Shown piece after piece: positions 1-12,398 of a DNA stretch of 64,000 nt; position 1 is the first letter of the stretch; every line of letters starts with the position of its first letter. Made by a program: the position numbers and the translations under genes. The notes beneath the pieces were generated by a model. It was not told the DNA's origin, ran no database searches, and saw only the letters and a program-made list of their open reading frames with translations. Source of the stretch: Apostichopus japonicus. Lineage: Eukaryota; Echinodermata; Holothuroidea; Aspidochirotida; Stichopodidae. The stretch spans positions 7,730,001 through 7,794,000 of the forward strand of contig NC_092566.1 in the NCBI RefSeq assembly GCF_037975245.1. The letters run 5' to 3'.

Positions 1-129
1 ACATACAACTCTAGACAGACGTAGAACAATTATGGGAGCTACGCATGGCCGTGAGAAGACAGGTAAGTCCGTATTAATGAAGTCAACTAAGCTTTGTCTT
101 CTTAAATACCCTCTCCAGCCCCTCCTCTG

Positions 130-228
130 TACCCCTCTGCTTATGACACACCCCTCTGGTTATGACACACCCCTCTGGTTATGACACACCCCTCTGGTTA
201 TGACACACCCCTCTGGATATGATACATA
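130..228 (+). repeat. 19-bp tandem repeat, 5 copies
   Basis: Unit CCCCTCTGGTTATGACACA; first and last copies are slightly altered (GCTTATG, GGATATG). Non-coding. Confidence 0.95.
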
Positions 229-3141
229 TATACTCCTTCCAAGTTTTAAGAACTCCTACTCAAACGGAACCTCTACTCATCATCATTTAACGTCAGTTTG
301 GTGAATGAATTGGGCAGAAGACCTGACCACTTAAACAGCTTGACCCATTTCATTCACCTTTTCTTTCCCTTTTCTTCCTTCCTTCCTTCTGTTTTTTCTT
401 CTTTCTATTTTCTCTATTTTCTCTTTCTCCCCTTTTCTTCATTCTGACTTTTAAAAATCCCTCGATCCACAGAGCCTATAACAGCATTAGAATGACGGAA
501 CCATCTCGGGCCTTTAGCCTCGTCGTCCTCTCCCTCAAGAGTGTTCATTAATGCAAGCAGGTTTGCCACGGTAATTGAAACTAAACTGGAGATCTGTTAC
601 TAACTCCTAAGTTCTTCACCGCCCATCTCCCCAAGAAAAACACATTTTAGCCTCTGCTATTTAACGATAACATGGTTAGTGTATGTGTCGATCTGCTTGA
701 TTCTGACTCGGGAATTGGATAATGAAATATTTAACAGAATTACCATGTCCCCTTTTTGTGTAAAATCCAATTAGGCCTTCTCCTTACCCAATAATCCCGC
801 CTAATATTCAGCCGTGGCAATGGCTCGGCTGTATCCCGTGGCTGGTCTCGAGGCGAGAGGTTCGTTGGGAAGGGCACGACCTCCGCAGCGAGAGACAGAG
901 AGAGACGGAGAGATAGGGAGCGAGAGGAAGAGAGATTTCGTCGTACACGTGGTGGTATTAGCTTCGCCGTGACCGTCAACCCTCTGGGTGCTAATTTCAT
1001 ATAAGAGGGTTGGACAATCGACCGAGATAAAGATTACAGAAAGAGAGGATTTTCATTGGCCTAGTTTTTCAAGACAGATTAGGCCATTCCCTAACTTACA
1101 GAGATGGGATAGATAGTTGTGTGTTGCTTGATAGTAGTACTATCTAACCTTGATGCAGCTTGACTACGATACGATTGTACTAGAGCAGCAACCTCTCTGA
1201 TACAGATGTAATCCTGAAAGAGATCGTCTGATATGGGGTAAGCGGCCATGAAAGCATGGGTTATGTTCATTACCAGGCTCTATATATATATATAGAGAAA
1301 TGATCCCTTATGAATAGTACCAGGGATGTGATAACAAACTTCAGGTAGCAATATTTTGGGTAAATAAGGTCAGACCGGTGACTCTTTTTGGTTTTCAATA
1401 TCCGGCTTTCCGGTGATGATACACGGTAATCAAATTGCCCTCTGTCAGATCCAAACAGGAGCGGAGAGATGCATAATATACTGATTCTTATTACTTTACT
1501 GCTGCAATTGCATGGATTGGGGGGGGGGGGGGGAGGAGGAGAGGGTACAAAACACTTTAAGGAATTCCATCAATGAAAATATTATTGTGCAGATCATGGA
1601 TGAAAAGGGCATGTCATAGAATTTCAAATTCAACAAAATAATGTTTGTCCTACATTCTGAGGAACGGTTAGTTGGTTGCGAATGTTGTATATATCACTTT
1701 GGGTGGGTGACAAAAACAACACTGTATATAACATCAGGCCAGGAGTGCCCCATTGAGTTTTATTCCAATAAACATCAATCAATTAGTAGCGAAGGAATTT
1801 CCCACGAGAATCAAACTATTTTTCACTCACGTGACTAAGTACTGCACGGTACAAGTGCAAGTTAAGTATGCGCTAAAGTCTCACATTCTCAAATAATGTC
1901 TAATTATCTGTTTAATTATACATCATTAGTTTAAAGGCTAATGAATGAAGAGAACAACCTCGACAATAATGAATATGCAAATTTATGCAGACTAGGCCTG
2001 TACTGGAAATTTACATACTGCACACCTGGAGCTTAAACTGTCTTATCAATTAAGTCGATCTCTTAGGTTAAATATAAGTTCACCTTCAATAGCTTCAGAA
2101 TGGTATTTTCAATAGGCGGCATCTTAATATAATGTATAATACCACCACACTAGCTGTGTTACCATCACAAAAAGAAAAGTGGAAAAAAAACAAAAAAAAA
2201 ACCTCATCACTTGGATAAACCTTGAGGCTGGGATTCTAGGTCAAATATCAAGCCACAATAAAGTTTTCAAAATCAATTTCATTGCCAACCAACCGTTCAG
2301 CACACATGTATGCTTAGTCACCACGACGACGACTACCAGGACTATGATGACAACGACGACCAGGGATAGTATCTCAGTTATTGATATAAAATGGGAGTTC
2401 CAAAAGAGTATTAAGGGGAAGTAGGTCACACGCTAATTGCAAACTAAACCGAATAACTGATAAGCACTTCCAAGTCTCTTAATATACCTACAGTACCTAC
2501 CTACAGTACCTTGAGTTTGGTGAAGGAAATTCAATTCCCAAACTGTTTGTTTGGATATAATATAATCACTTAAATATTGTCCAGTCCATGCCGGATGGAA
2601 GCTTATAAACTGCTATGACAAGGTCATGCACGTATATTGTTTGCTGCTTGAACGAGAGACTACACATGGTAAAGAGATGTTACGTCCTGGCTTAAAAAAC
2701 TTGTGATATAGCTTGTAAATTTGAGACACCCGTTTGGGGTTCAAAGCGTTTGGAAAGTGTGATGTTATAAACTAAATAAAAAACAGGCCTGTAACTAGCA
2801 TTACAGTACATGCAACTTAGAGCTCTGAAAACTGGCTTTCATAAAATATGAATCTTTTTTCCACTTCTTTTAAAACTAAAGTACTATCATACAGAATGAA
2901 ATGGTCAATCTTTCCAGCTGTGTCTAGAGAGATAAATGCACAAGTGAGGTCGTTGTTTTTATTATACATTTGCCTTGATCTGCTTGACCCCATATCATTT
3001 TTAAAAGGAGAGTCCAGAAGAAAATTTCTCTTCCTGACTGAAGAAAGAGGAACACATCCTAAGCACCTTAGTACAATATGTACTTTTAACATGGTGGTCT
3101 TGAGACAGTGGTTATTGGAACCTTCTGAGTCTGTATCGTAA
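229..3141. other. Non-coding stretch, mostly unassigned
   Basis: Holds the 29-nt repeat copy at 1169-1197, a CpG-richer block at 790-1000 with a purine run (GAGAGACAGAGAGAGACGG) and a poly-G at ~1519-1534. Frames of 60-119 codons exist, including one at 2817-3176 (minus) that is also open on plus, but none looks like a known protein. Confidence 0.5.
1169..1197 (-). repeat. 29-nt interspersed repeat, copy 1 (inverted to copy at 5754)
   Basis: This 29-nt segment is the exact reverse complement of 5754-5782. Such identity across 4.5 kb in AT-rich DNA is not expected by chance and marks ends of one repeat family. The sequence beyond the shared block diverges. Confidence 0.75.
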
Positions 3142-3242
3142 GTGAACTTGCGATGTGATGTCATAGTTATGTACATTGTTTTTTATTTTTCATATCTGTT
3201 AAGGAACTTCTATGACATCATTCCTGTTTGCTTCAAGTTCAC
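3142..3242. mobile_element. Short foldback element
   Basis: The left arm GTGAACTTG...GTGATGTCATAG (3142-3166) pairs with the right arm CTATGACATCAT...CAAGTTCAC (3210-3242), separated by ~43 nt of AT-rich loop. The right-arm segment carrying GAACTTGAAGCAAACAGG (as read on minus, 3224-3241) recurs in the plus orientation at 8152-8169, also followed by TGATGTCATAG, showing an interspersed family. The arms differ by an internal insertion in the right one. No coding capacity. Confidence 0.7.
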
Positions 3243-3794
3243 TAATTCTGTTGCAAAACAATTTCAACATCAACTGTTGTGTTATCTGAACTAGAGCACC
3301 AATGGTGCAGAAGCTCATACCTTTTCGAGCTGAAAAGTGTAGGGCCCACAAAACCAATTTTTGGCCTGTGAGGGATAACCCCCCCTCTCCGTTAGCAGAA
3401 TCCTGGACACACCACTGGCTATAATTCCTATTTTCCCCTTTAAATCCTATTTTACCCACTCTCTCAAACAATACCACTGGCCTACCCTATTAAACTTTCT
3501 CCCCTCTACCTTAGCAGACATAACAAGCACTCCCTACAAGACATAACTTCACAAGCTGCCTACATACCTCAGGCTCAAAGACTTCTAAGAATCGGCAAGT
3601 GCTGATTGGCTATAGGGCTCTCATGCTTACAGTTCAACAGTTAATAACAACTCCCAGTCCTGCTTTAATTCCACTAACAGCCTCTGCAGAGCTTAACCAC
3701 AAATGTAAACAAACACTGCAGGGATTGGGAGACAAATTAAAGGAGCTTTGGCAAAAAGTGAAGGCTCAGATTTTTTTAAACAATGGGGATTAAT

Positions 3795-4440
3795 TGTAAT
3801 TAATTAACTTTTGACCAAAAATTTTTAGGCATCACCTTATTCATACACAATCCAACAATCATCAGTTCAACTTTGAATATGATCCATCAAAATCTTGAGG
3901 AGATTGAGATATTTGAAAATATTAAAAAGAATGACCCCCAATGACCCCCTAAATGACCTTTGACCTCAATTTTCCGAACACCCCTCGTAACTCTCATCCC
4001 GAGGAACATTGTGACCAAGTTTCATTATAATTGGCCATACACTGTACGAACAGGAGCAATTTGAAAATATAGGGCCGCGGCCCGGGCCACAAAAGACCCC
4101 TAGTTGATCTTTGATCTCAAATTCATGAACACCCTGAAGGTAAAACTACCATAGCACTATCGTGACAAACCCTCAACATTGTACCATGGAATCTGTAGGA
4201 GAAGAAGCATTTTGCGTATTTCCACAAAATGGCCCATTACGGCCCACAGGTGACCTTTGACCCCAAATTTTGGACCATCTCTGATGGCCCTATACCCAAT
4301 GGTCCTTGTGTCCAAGTTTCATGAAATTCCATCAAACACTGTGCGAGTGGGAGCGGTTTAACCAATTGTTGACGGATAGAGTGATAGACGCCGCACTGTA
4401 ACAATAGCTTACACCAGCATGCTGGTATGAGCTAAAAACA
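3795..4440 (+). repeat. TGACCT-rich interspersed element with terminal hairpin
   Basis: Spaced blocks AATGACCTTTGACCTC (3952-3967), GTGACCTTTGACCCC (4251-4265), GTGACCAAGTTTCAT and GTGTCCAAGTTTCATG show a periodic structure like the 17-19.8-kb array. The right end is GTTGACGGATAGAGTGATAG, then ACGCCGCACTG, followed by a 30-nt inverted repeat (TAGCT...ACCAGC ATGC... pairing around 4407-4436). Elements with this style of end are common in marine invertebrates; transposition class not determined. Confidence 0.6.
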
Positions 4441-5099
4441 GTACGCTAGGAACTGAATGCAAACTCACCAGGATCTTGCATAGAATATATACTGTGTGTG
4501 TGAAGAATCTTGCTGAAATCCTACCCTGTACAACCGCAATGGGGAGGCCAGCCTCACGGCCGTGTGCCTCTCGCGAAGGTTAAGAGTTCTATAAACCCTC
4601 CTAAAAAAAAGGTTACTCATCGGAAATTTCTTTAACACAACTGCAACTTATAAAAGACTCCAGAGAAGCACAACATAGAGTAGAAAGGAACCGGATAGCG
4701 CCCCTGAAAAACGGAAAACTTTAACACCAATAAACACGTGTGGGCAAACTAAAAGGCTGGCACAGAAGGAAGATCAATAGGGGCATAGCGCCCTCCCCCC
4801 TGTGCCAACGCCCTCCCCCCTCCCGTGCCAATAGCTCTGCCAGATACTAATTGTAGTCGATTAGGGAAATGTGTAAGTAAATAGGAGGTTAGGAGGAGCG
4901 AATTAGTCCCTCTTTTCATCTATCAAATGTAACAGCTTCCTTTGGAATATCCTTTGTACTTTTTAAATTTTCAAATATAATTATTACTGTTGTTCTAGCT
5001 ACTCACACTATATGGAGGTATCGACATGCAAGGTACAGGATATAAGTACCAGTTTGCCTGTTCTATCTAGAGTTTTATTCTGTGTTTATACATATTAAC

Positions 5100-5365
5100 A
5101 TTCTGACCTCTTTTGACTTGAGAATGATCTTTGACCTCTAACACAAACAGTATGGGTTCCAACTCAATGTGGGGCATACATATAAGCCATTCTGTCAAAG
5201 GTTTTCACGTTTTTCTCAAGTGGAATAAATTTGTTTTCTTTGCTTTATATTAAATTTTTTATTATGTTTTTTTCAAGACCAGCATTGCAGTCACATTATA
5301 GACATACAGTATGCACACTCTGCAGTATGACTTGTAACGGCCGTCCATCAGTCTGTCCGTCCATA
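5100..5365 (+). repeat. TGACCT-rich element fragment
   Basis: CTGACCTCTTTTGACTTGAG and TCTTTGACCTCTAAC near the left and GGCCGTCCATCAGTCTGTCC near the right are diagnostic of the same loose family as 3795-4440. Boundaries are approximate. Confidence 0.45.
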
Positions 5366-5753
5366 CATCCCTTCAAAGAACTTTATTTCAGTGACTTTTG
5401 AAGTAAACAACATAATAATACACAGACGAACATGATCATTTTAAGAAGAAAGAGACTGAGGAGTGTCCACGAGAAGCATGGAGTAGCTAATAAACGTGAA
5501 CACTCCATTAAAAAATACAAATACGTCTAAAGATGAAACAATAAAATGAGAGAGTGAAAAAGCACAAAGAAAGGGGTCACAGCACTATAGAAGGTGAAAA
5601 AGGCTAAAACAGAACTAAGAAACTGTTAGTCAAAGATTTTTGTTATGAAAATGATGTTCAAGGGCAATTTTGAAAGAAACATTTGAGAGATATTTAATAA
5701 CATTATTGGGGAGTGAATTACAATTGCCAGTGTTTAGGTCCTTGGAATCCTTG

Positions 5754-5782
5754 GAGAGGTTGCTGCTCTAGTACAATCGTAT
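5754..5782 (+). repeat. 29-nt interspersed repeat, copy 2
   Basis: Exact reverse complement of 1169-1197, containing GCTGCTCTAGTACAATCG. Together the two could be the outer ends of one large (4.6-kb) inverted-repeat element or two independent insertions; no target duplication was found. Confidence 0.75.
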
Positions 5783-7904
5783 TGGAACTGGACACTCTGT
5801 TGTAATCAATTGAGTCTAAAACGTGAAATTGAGAAATGATTTCGTAGAAAGCTCAGCATCTTTGTTCAAATTTGAGAAAATTCATATTACACACTACTTA
5901 AACTGTGGTCCTACAGAATGACAATGATTTTGAGAAAAGTTTCCCAATACGGCAAAGGACAAATTTATAATACAGAGGAAAACAAAATCTGTCTTTCGTT
6001 TCACGACTTTTAGTATAGTCTGACGATCAATTCAATTTTTCCATTTTTTTTCCAACCAGAATGTTAAGGCACTGCACTGTGAGGACAAACGATGTGTGGG
6101 TTATTATTTTCTAGGTCGTGGTTATTTGATCAAACATATCAACAGCATGCTTTGCCATCAGAAGACAAACAATTCCAGAACAATGTTCTTTAAGTCCACA
6201 AACTGATAGCAGCTCATTAAATATTTGATATCAGTTTATATTACAACAACTTTAACACCAGAGTATTCAAATGTATGATATTCTGAATTTCTGAGCAAAC
6301 CGATTAAGCCAACCTATAACAATGCTTCAAATGTAATTTACACCTCAGATGCAAACTCTACAAATTAGGTTAACAAAATGTACATGCCAAAAAAAATGAA
6401 TAAAAAAATAAATAAAAGCACTTTTCCCTAGCAACTTGGACAAAATAGCTGAAATGTATGAAGTGGTTCATGTTGTAACCCTATTTCGATTTAATGTAAT
6501 TATAAACTTATATGTATGTTATAACGCTATTGGGCACAAAGGGAGTTACTTGCAGTTAACATTAATAGAACATGCTCTATTTGCCATTTACCTTTTTTTT
6601 TTTTTTTTTTTTTTTTGTGGTATATTTGTCAAACTGCAATTTCATGTAATAATAATTTTAATTAATTCTAACCATTTTGGTCAGGGACAGAACTTTTACA
6701 TCTGGACTGCAACATTCAAGTTGTTACAGACTTATCATCTTGTGCATTCAATTTTAGAGCACACTGTAACCCATATTTACTTTGGTCTACATTTCTTTGT
6801 TTTTTTTACCGTTCATCTCAACAAAAGTACATATTACAGGTCAGCTCTTGTCATAGATACAGCGTGATAGATATAAATTAACTAGCCTAATTAATTCAAT
6901 GTGTCATCACATGTACCCTGCACATTCAACTTCTCAGGAACCAGCTAAATTTAGAGCTCTCAGCTTCTCCAGCCAGTCAGTCAAAGCAAAGTAATTGCAC
7001 GTGGTGGAATTATTGCAGAGAGTGTCTGACCTAATCTACTTCATTTATAGAACAAAGAGGATGTCCCACAAATTGGATTATTAATGTGAACTTGCATTGG
7101 TCATGTTCATTGGTAAAACTTATTATTGATACTGACAGGAACTAGGGTAACATTAATGAAGGAAGAAACGACCAGATAATGGATCGAAAAGATACTTTCT
7201 ATGAAAACCTGCTAAGATAGAGTTACAAATTCTTTATCTGATTTTGACTATACAGCAACTACTGTACTGTGTTAAAGCCATAAAGTATCTGGTGTAGGGT
7301 TGGTATTGACAACGAGTTAAGTTTTAAATTTAAATGAAAGTGGAATAAGGCAATAAACTTAATTGTGATATAAAGGATTCAGTTACAGTAGTACTGTAGG
7401 TTTGAGTAGATCTAGTAAAGGACCATGAGCTTGTACATATCCTTTGCATTGGCAAAACCATGTAGTCTGACCTGAGTGGCTGACTTGTTTTATAAATGTG
7501 TAGGTCTGTAGAGACCTGTGTAGACCGGATTTTAAGCTGGATTGTGTAGGCCGAATTGTTCCAACACGAACCCCTATGGGACATTCTCCAGGGACCGTGG
7601 AGATGTGGAACACTCTAGGCCCCCCCCCACCCCCAAGAGCAACTGTCTGACTATCACAAATTCACAAGTTCTCTTTTACACAACAAACATTGACGGGTAT
7701 TAAATCACAGGCATTACATGCAGTATGCATGCATTCAGTACATGTATGGATGATCTGTATGATTTCTGGCAACATTCCAACTTTTAGAAACAATGGCTGT
7801 TGATAAGTTTACAACTATTTACAAAATATAAGGTAGGTTATAGGAAGTGGGTCAGAAATTGAAATGAAAACAAGAATCAATACCTCTAATCAAGTTTGAA
7901 GTGT

Positions 7905-7972
7905 AAAAATATATCTTAAACGATATCTTAAACAATATCTTAAAAGATATCTTTAAACGATATCTAGGTTAG
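7905..7972 (+). repeat. ~15-bp AT-rich tandem repeat (CGATATCTTAAA)
   Basis: Four to five copies of (A)TATCTTAAACGATATC, each palindromic around GATATC. Simple expansion. Confidence 0.85.
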
Positions 7973-8149
7973 TAAATAAAACATGTTAACACAGGTAAAA
8001 TAATGATATGAGTTGTAGGTCAAAGGTTAATCAAATCTATAAGCATACTAACTATCAACCAAGCTGCTCGCTAACCTGCAATTTTGTTCTACACAAGCGG
8101 TGACACTAATATTGCGTTGCGTTTTTTGCACAGTTTGTAAGATGATAAT

Positions 8150-8190
8150 GAACTTGAAGCAAACAGGCGTGTGATGTCATAGTTGAACAC
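8150..8190 (+). repeat. Partial copy of the foldback family at 3142-3242
   Basis: GAACTTGAAGCAAACAGG followed by a short variable stretch and TGATGTCATAG matches the reverse complement of 3210-3241. Only one arm is recognisable here. Confidence 0.65.
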
Positions 8191-11100
8191 TGACAGCATA
8201 ATGTTTTTTTTTCTCCTTTTTTTCCTTTTTATATTTCTTTCACCTCATTGATTTGACCTTGGATTGGATAAATGGTTCCACTGCTGATTTAAGGGGCTGT
8301 GAAATTTATCAATATCCAAGCTTTCAACTTGCTTCCCAACTTAGAAGAAAATTGAATATACATTTTAAATATAAAATGGAAAACAAAAATTTGTCACTGT
8401 GCATCTATCTATGACAACACACATGTTGGAATTAAATACGCTTTTGGTGGTTAAAAAACATTCATGTCAACATCACATGTTATTATATCTTAGAACTATT
8501 ATATATCTCATGCAAGCCTTAACATACTGTGTATTCCTCTTTCACCACCAATAAGGACAATTTCTCCCAGACGATCCTTTTAATGAATTTGGTTTGATCC
8601 TGAACATACTTTCATCCAGGGATGACCAGTCAACAGTATCTTCACCAGTCATGAAAATGAATCCCCTTAGGTTTCTTACCACAATAAAATGATGCTATCC
8701 ATATAATTATTCTCAAGATAATATGGGCTACAGAAACAAACACACACATCTCCATCTCCCTCTCATCCTCTAAGATACTCCCAATGTACTCATTGTGACG
8801 TGAATGTTACCCGTCCTCCCATCTTCGCATGATTCAACAGCACACCGCACACACCCCATGCAGATTTAACTTTGACCTGCATATAATCTGCCTCCAAAAA
8901 TCCATCAACTCCTGAGCCATTGATTGACCTGACAGAGGTCATGAATAGGTCAATGCCAACCTCCATGCAGACTTTTGATATTTATATTGAAGTTCACTGT
9001 TTATCAGGCAAAGCATCTAATAAAATGGAACTAAAAGTACTTTCACTTCATGAAAAAAATTGAAGTCACGGCCAGTAGTCTTCTGTTCTTATATACCGTT
9101 GAATGTGCACATGTATTGGAATTAGGTTTCCATTCCACCACAGATGCAGCCAATTATTTTCAAGAAAATCCACTCCTCTTCTTCTTCAGAAGAAGAATAT
9201 TAACTAGTCGATGTACTATGACGATGATACAGTGGATTTGGATGGTATAGATGTGGCTGAATATTTTGGTATTAAAGTTACAGGTTTTTTTTTTCTTTCC
9301 TATTTTCTACACATAGTGTTATTATCACATCACATTCACATGTTATATACTTTGTGTTGTAATTTAGCCACAAATATCATCCATCTAAGCTGTTCAAAAT
9401 ATTGATCAATCAACACTGGTATTCGATAACTGAGATAAAAGGTGAAACTTGTACGCCACACAAGAAGGTACAGCTGTAATAATTTACGGCGAATAATCAC
9501 ATATATTTTGTATAATAAACTCCGACCGTAATCCATGCGACGTAAAATGAAAAGAAAACGTGTACTCTGTAATTTACGTGTCTATGCCACCAACTGACAA
9601 CCTAGAAACTCCGGGATGATGTACAGTACGTCAATTCATGTGCTACTGTCATGTACCACTTTCTATCCCGTCATGATGTTAAGTAATATTGATTGCTGCA
9701 AGTTTTCTGATATAAACGTCAGTCTGGGGGACCCCTTCACTCTGTTCATGAGACAGAGGGAGAGATATAGAGGGAGAGAGAGCTGGATTACACTTCATTA
9801 ACAGGTTTTAATGAACCTCTTCGAGACCATCAGACATTCTTCCTCCCAGGAGAAGGACTTTGACCTGTCATGCTCGGTTGTGACAGAGAGAGTGAAGATG
9901 TAATGGATGGATGGATACTGCAACTCGGTACTTCAATAAAAGTGAACAAACAACACTACGAAAACTGGCAGTAACATATATCTGTAATTACAGCCTCCAT
10001 CTCATCAGCTCTCATCCTCTCATATCAAGACATATATTTGTAGTCAATTTTTAAGAGGCAGGGAAAAAAATTAAAAGCCCAATCTCACTCATATTCATAA
10101 AGTTGGCAATATTGTAGTCAAGATGCAATATTTCATTTGAACCCGCCTAGATTCAGCTTTTCTCAGCTACTGTAGACATTTCCAAGTATTTGTATATATA
10201 TATATATACATATATACATACATATATACATGCAAGAGCTATGGCAGTTAAAATGAAGTTAAAACAAGATAAAAGGAACAGTCAGGGGTTGAGTCAGTGT
10301 TAACCATGTTACACCATGTAGGACCGTTTTCCCCAGATTTCTCCTGGATGAAGAATCCACCCAAGCTTACTTTGGCCGGCCATGGATCGACCAACGGCCT
10401 CCCATATCACATCTTATGCCACCAGCATTTTTCTGCTCTACCATAGATCTATTTTTTTTTTTTTGTATCCTGTTTCTATCGTTGAAAGGTCAGAATTCGC
10501 CTAAAGATACAACAAAACTTAATGCAAAATTGCCATTATTCAAATAAAAGATGATAGTCCATGTAAATCTTTTTTTTTCTTTAATTTTAATGATCATAGA
10601 GGAACATTTGTTATTTAGTATCCTGGTAAAATTTAACCAGACCAGGAATGATTTTAGTACATGTTAAGAGTCAAATTTGTCTCTCTGATCTATTCGTTCG
10701 AGCATCTCCAGCAAAAAATACCAATACCTTTGTTTGTATTTATGACTTTTTTAATTTTAATTTATTCGACAGTATTTACCTGAAGGACGTCGGTCAAATA
10801 TTTTCGCATGGATGCTGTCATTTCCCCCAAAAAAATTTGTATTTTCACAACATTGACATATCGTGCATTTAAAACATGAAACCTCGTCAAGAAGTTAATT
10901 GTTTTTCAGCCAGTCAAGAAATTTCTGAACCAATGTAGTAATCTTAAGCATGAAGGTTACCGTGCAATACGCAAGGACGTCAACAAGCACATCATTACTT
11001 GCAGATGTGTTCTTTGTGGCTATACTGTCTATAACCCGAGACATCTATACCCAGATAGCGTCAGGCTTTTATACTGATTTTTTTTCTATTCTTTTTTTAC

Positions 11101-11467
11101 AGATCATTTACTGGAGAGAGAAGAAATAAAAATAAAATTGGGTAACAGCCTTGAAGATTTAATTACTGGTGTAAAGGAGGGGAAAAAGAAGGAATGGTTG
11201 GATAATTACAATAGGTCATTATGATTTTACAATGCCTAAGAAATGAGTACTAATAATAATAGTACACAGATGGGTCAGCCAATTAATATGGGGATGTGTC
11301 ATCCTTTTAGCAATCCATGATATATGGGAAATTAATCGAACAATTAAAATAATATCAGTCTGACCAGGTCACAACAGTCACCATCTATGAGGGAAATACT
11401 GTCGTATTAGCCATGTCAGCACTTAATACCCTTAATACATTGCACCTGCAATCCCTGTTTCCCCTAT

Positions 11468-11741
11468 CCACATAACTTATCCCCTACACACTGAATTTAT
11501 CCACCGAATTGATCCCTCATTCACCAAATTTATCCCCCATCCACCAAGTTTATTCGCTGTTCCCCAAATTTATCACCCATCCATCAAGGTTTCCCCCCAT
11601 CCACCGTATTTCCCCCTATCCACCGAGTTTATCCCCCATTCATCGAACTTATTCCCCTCTCCCATCCACCGAATTTATCCCCATCCACAAATTTATCCTC
11701 CACCATCCACCGAGTATATCCCCCATCCACCAAATGGATAA
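11468..11741 (+). repeat. Degenerate minisatellite (ATCCACCGAATTTATCCCCC-type)
   Basis: About 14 diverged copies of a 17-20-bp unit (ATCCACC.AATTTATCCCCC) stand directly next to the LINE remnant. The array is open in one frame and gives a proline/histidine/isoleucine-rich pseudo-protein (113 codons from 11509, running into the LINE), but variable unit length and the lack of splice or start context argue against a gene. The junction with the LINE at ~11741 is abrupt, so the LINE was either truncated on insertion here or overwritten by array growth. Confidence 0.85.
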
Positions 11742-12398
11742 GCTAGTAAATTATACATGTAAGTCTACAATGTATCATATTAGACAAGTGGGTCAACTTC
11801 GTAAATATCTTGATAAGTCTGACAAACTGAAAAACTTATTCACGCAGTAATTTCCAGTTGGCTTGCTTACTCAAATTTGATTACTAGCTGGCGCAGCTTC
11901 TACCCAATTATCTGGACTGCAACAGATCCAGAACATGGCGGCTCAAATTGCTCAGAAACCGAATAAATATATTGCCATTACTTCATTACTGGAAGAAATG
12001 TATTCGTTACCTGTAAATCTATGCACAGATTATAATATCCTCATTTTGGCCTTTAGTGCTATTAAAATCTCATATCCCAAGTTACTTATATCTTGCATCA
12101 ACCAAAAACAATAGCCATATAGATCACAATATCTTAACCAGCTTAATGTCGCAGTGTCTTGATTGAGGGATTGCTGCTGTCACGGTGCCCCCCCCCAACC
12201 CCACCCCCTCCCTTTTGTGTCACTCACTTCAAGTAGATATTACTGTAGGTCTCTGGACAAACTTGATCAGTTTAAGCATCGTCTTAAAATTCATCTTTTT
12301 CTATTTCTTTCTTTCTCTCTAATCATCACCTGTAAAGCACAATGAGCAACTTTTGTTGGATTTTGTGGTATATAAGACTAATTATTATTATTATTTGT
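11742..12398 (+). mobile_element. Decayed 3' end of a non-LTR retrotransposon (CR1/L2-like)
   Basis: Translated pieces in successive frames match the C-terminal end of a LINE reverse transcriptase. The first is YHIRQVGQLRKYL (from ~11775). Next come LSGLQQIQNMAAQIA, ITSLLEEMYSLPV and LILAFSAIKISYPKLL (11905-12105). The last is LDKLDQFKHRLKIHLF (12252-12300). These correspond to the family signatures (LR.YL, LQ.IQN.AARL, L..LHWLPV, FK..LKTHLF). The tail has the typical TGTAAAGCAC...GTGGTATATAAGACTAATTATTATTATTA ending (broken here into two parts by the ellipsis), with an (ATT)n terminus at 12380-12398. At least two frameshifts, a TAG after the third piece and a C-rich interruption at 12187-12215 show it is dead. 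Clade assignment is approximate. Confidence 0.8.

Larger units (their letters stand above)
4441..11467. other. Non-coding stretch with repeats
   Basis: Contains the TGACCT fragment (5100-5365), the 29-nt repeat (5754), a poly-T near 6592-6616 and the 15-bp AT repeat (7905). At 8923-8950 an everted TGACCTgacagAGGTCA is followed by another AGGTCA. Small (AT)n at 10194-10230. A short acidic frame at 9211 (MYYDDDTVDLDG, ending near a possible donor) is noted but unsupported. Confidence 0.5.

Noticed and set aside
740-1000. Arg/Ser-rich 86-codon minus frame with a possible GTAAGG donor
   Set aside because: Driven by a GAGA-type purine run; no resemblance to TCF or other families.
2817-3176. 119-codon minus frame with a 97-codon plus frame opposite, ending near a GTAAGTG donor
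   Set aside because: No recognisable family on either strand, and the edge coincides with a foldback element. Left as a lead only.
3400-3416. hAT-like end (CAGTGGTGTGTCCAGG on minus)
   Set aside because: Only one end recognised, with no duplication, so not called as an element.
6436-6867. 143-codon plus-strand frame, the longest in the window
   Set aside because: It runs through a poly-T tract (a run of Phe), is AT-rich with no family resemblance, and lacks splice or promoter context.
9211-9285. Acidic short frame MYYDDDTVDLDG... ending near a possible donor
   Set aside because: Too short, with no partner exon or conservation visible.
11509-11850. Proline/histidine-rich 113-codon frame
   Set aside because: Product of a minisatellite running into a dead LINE fragment.
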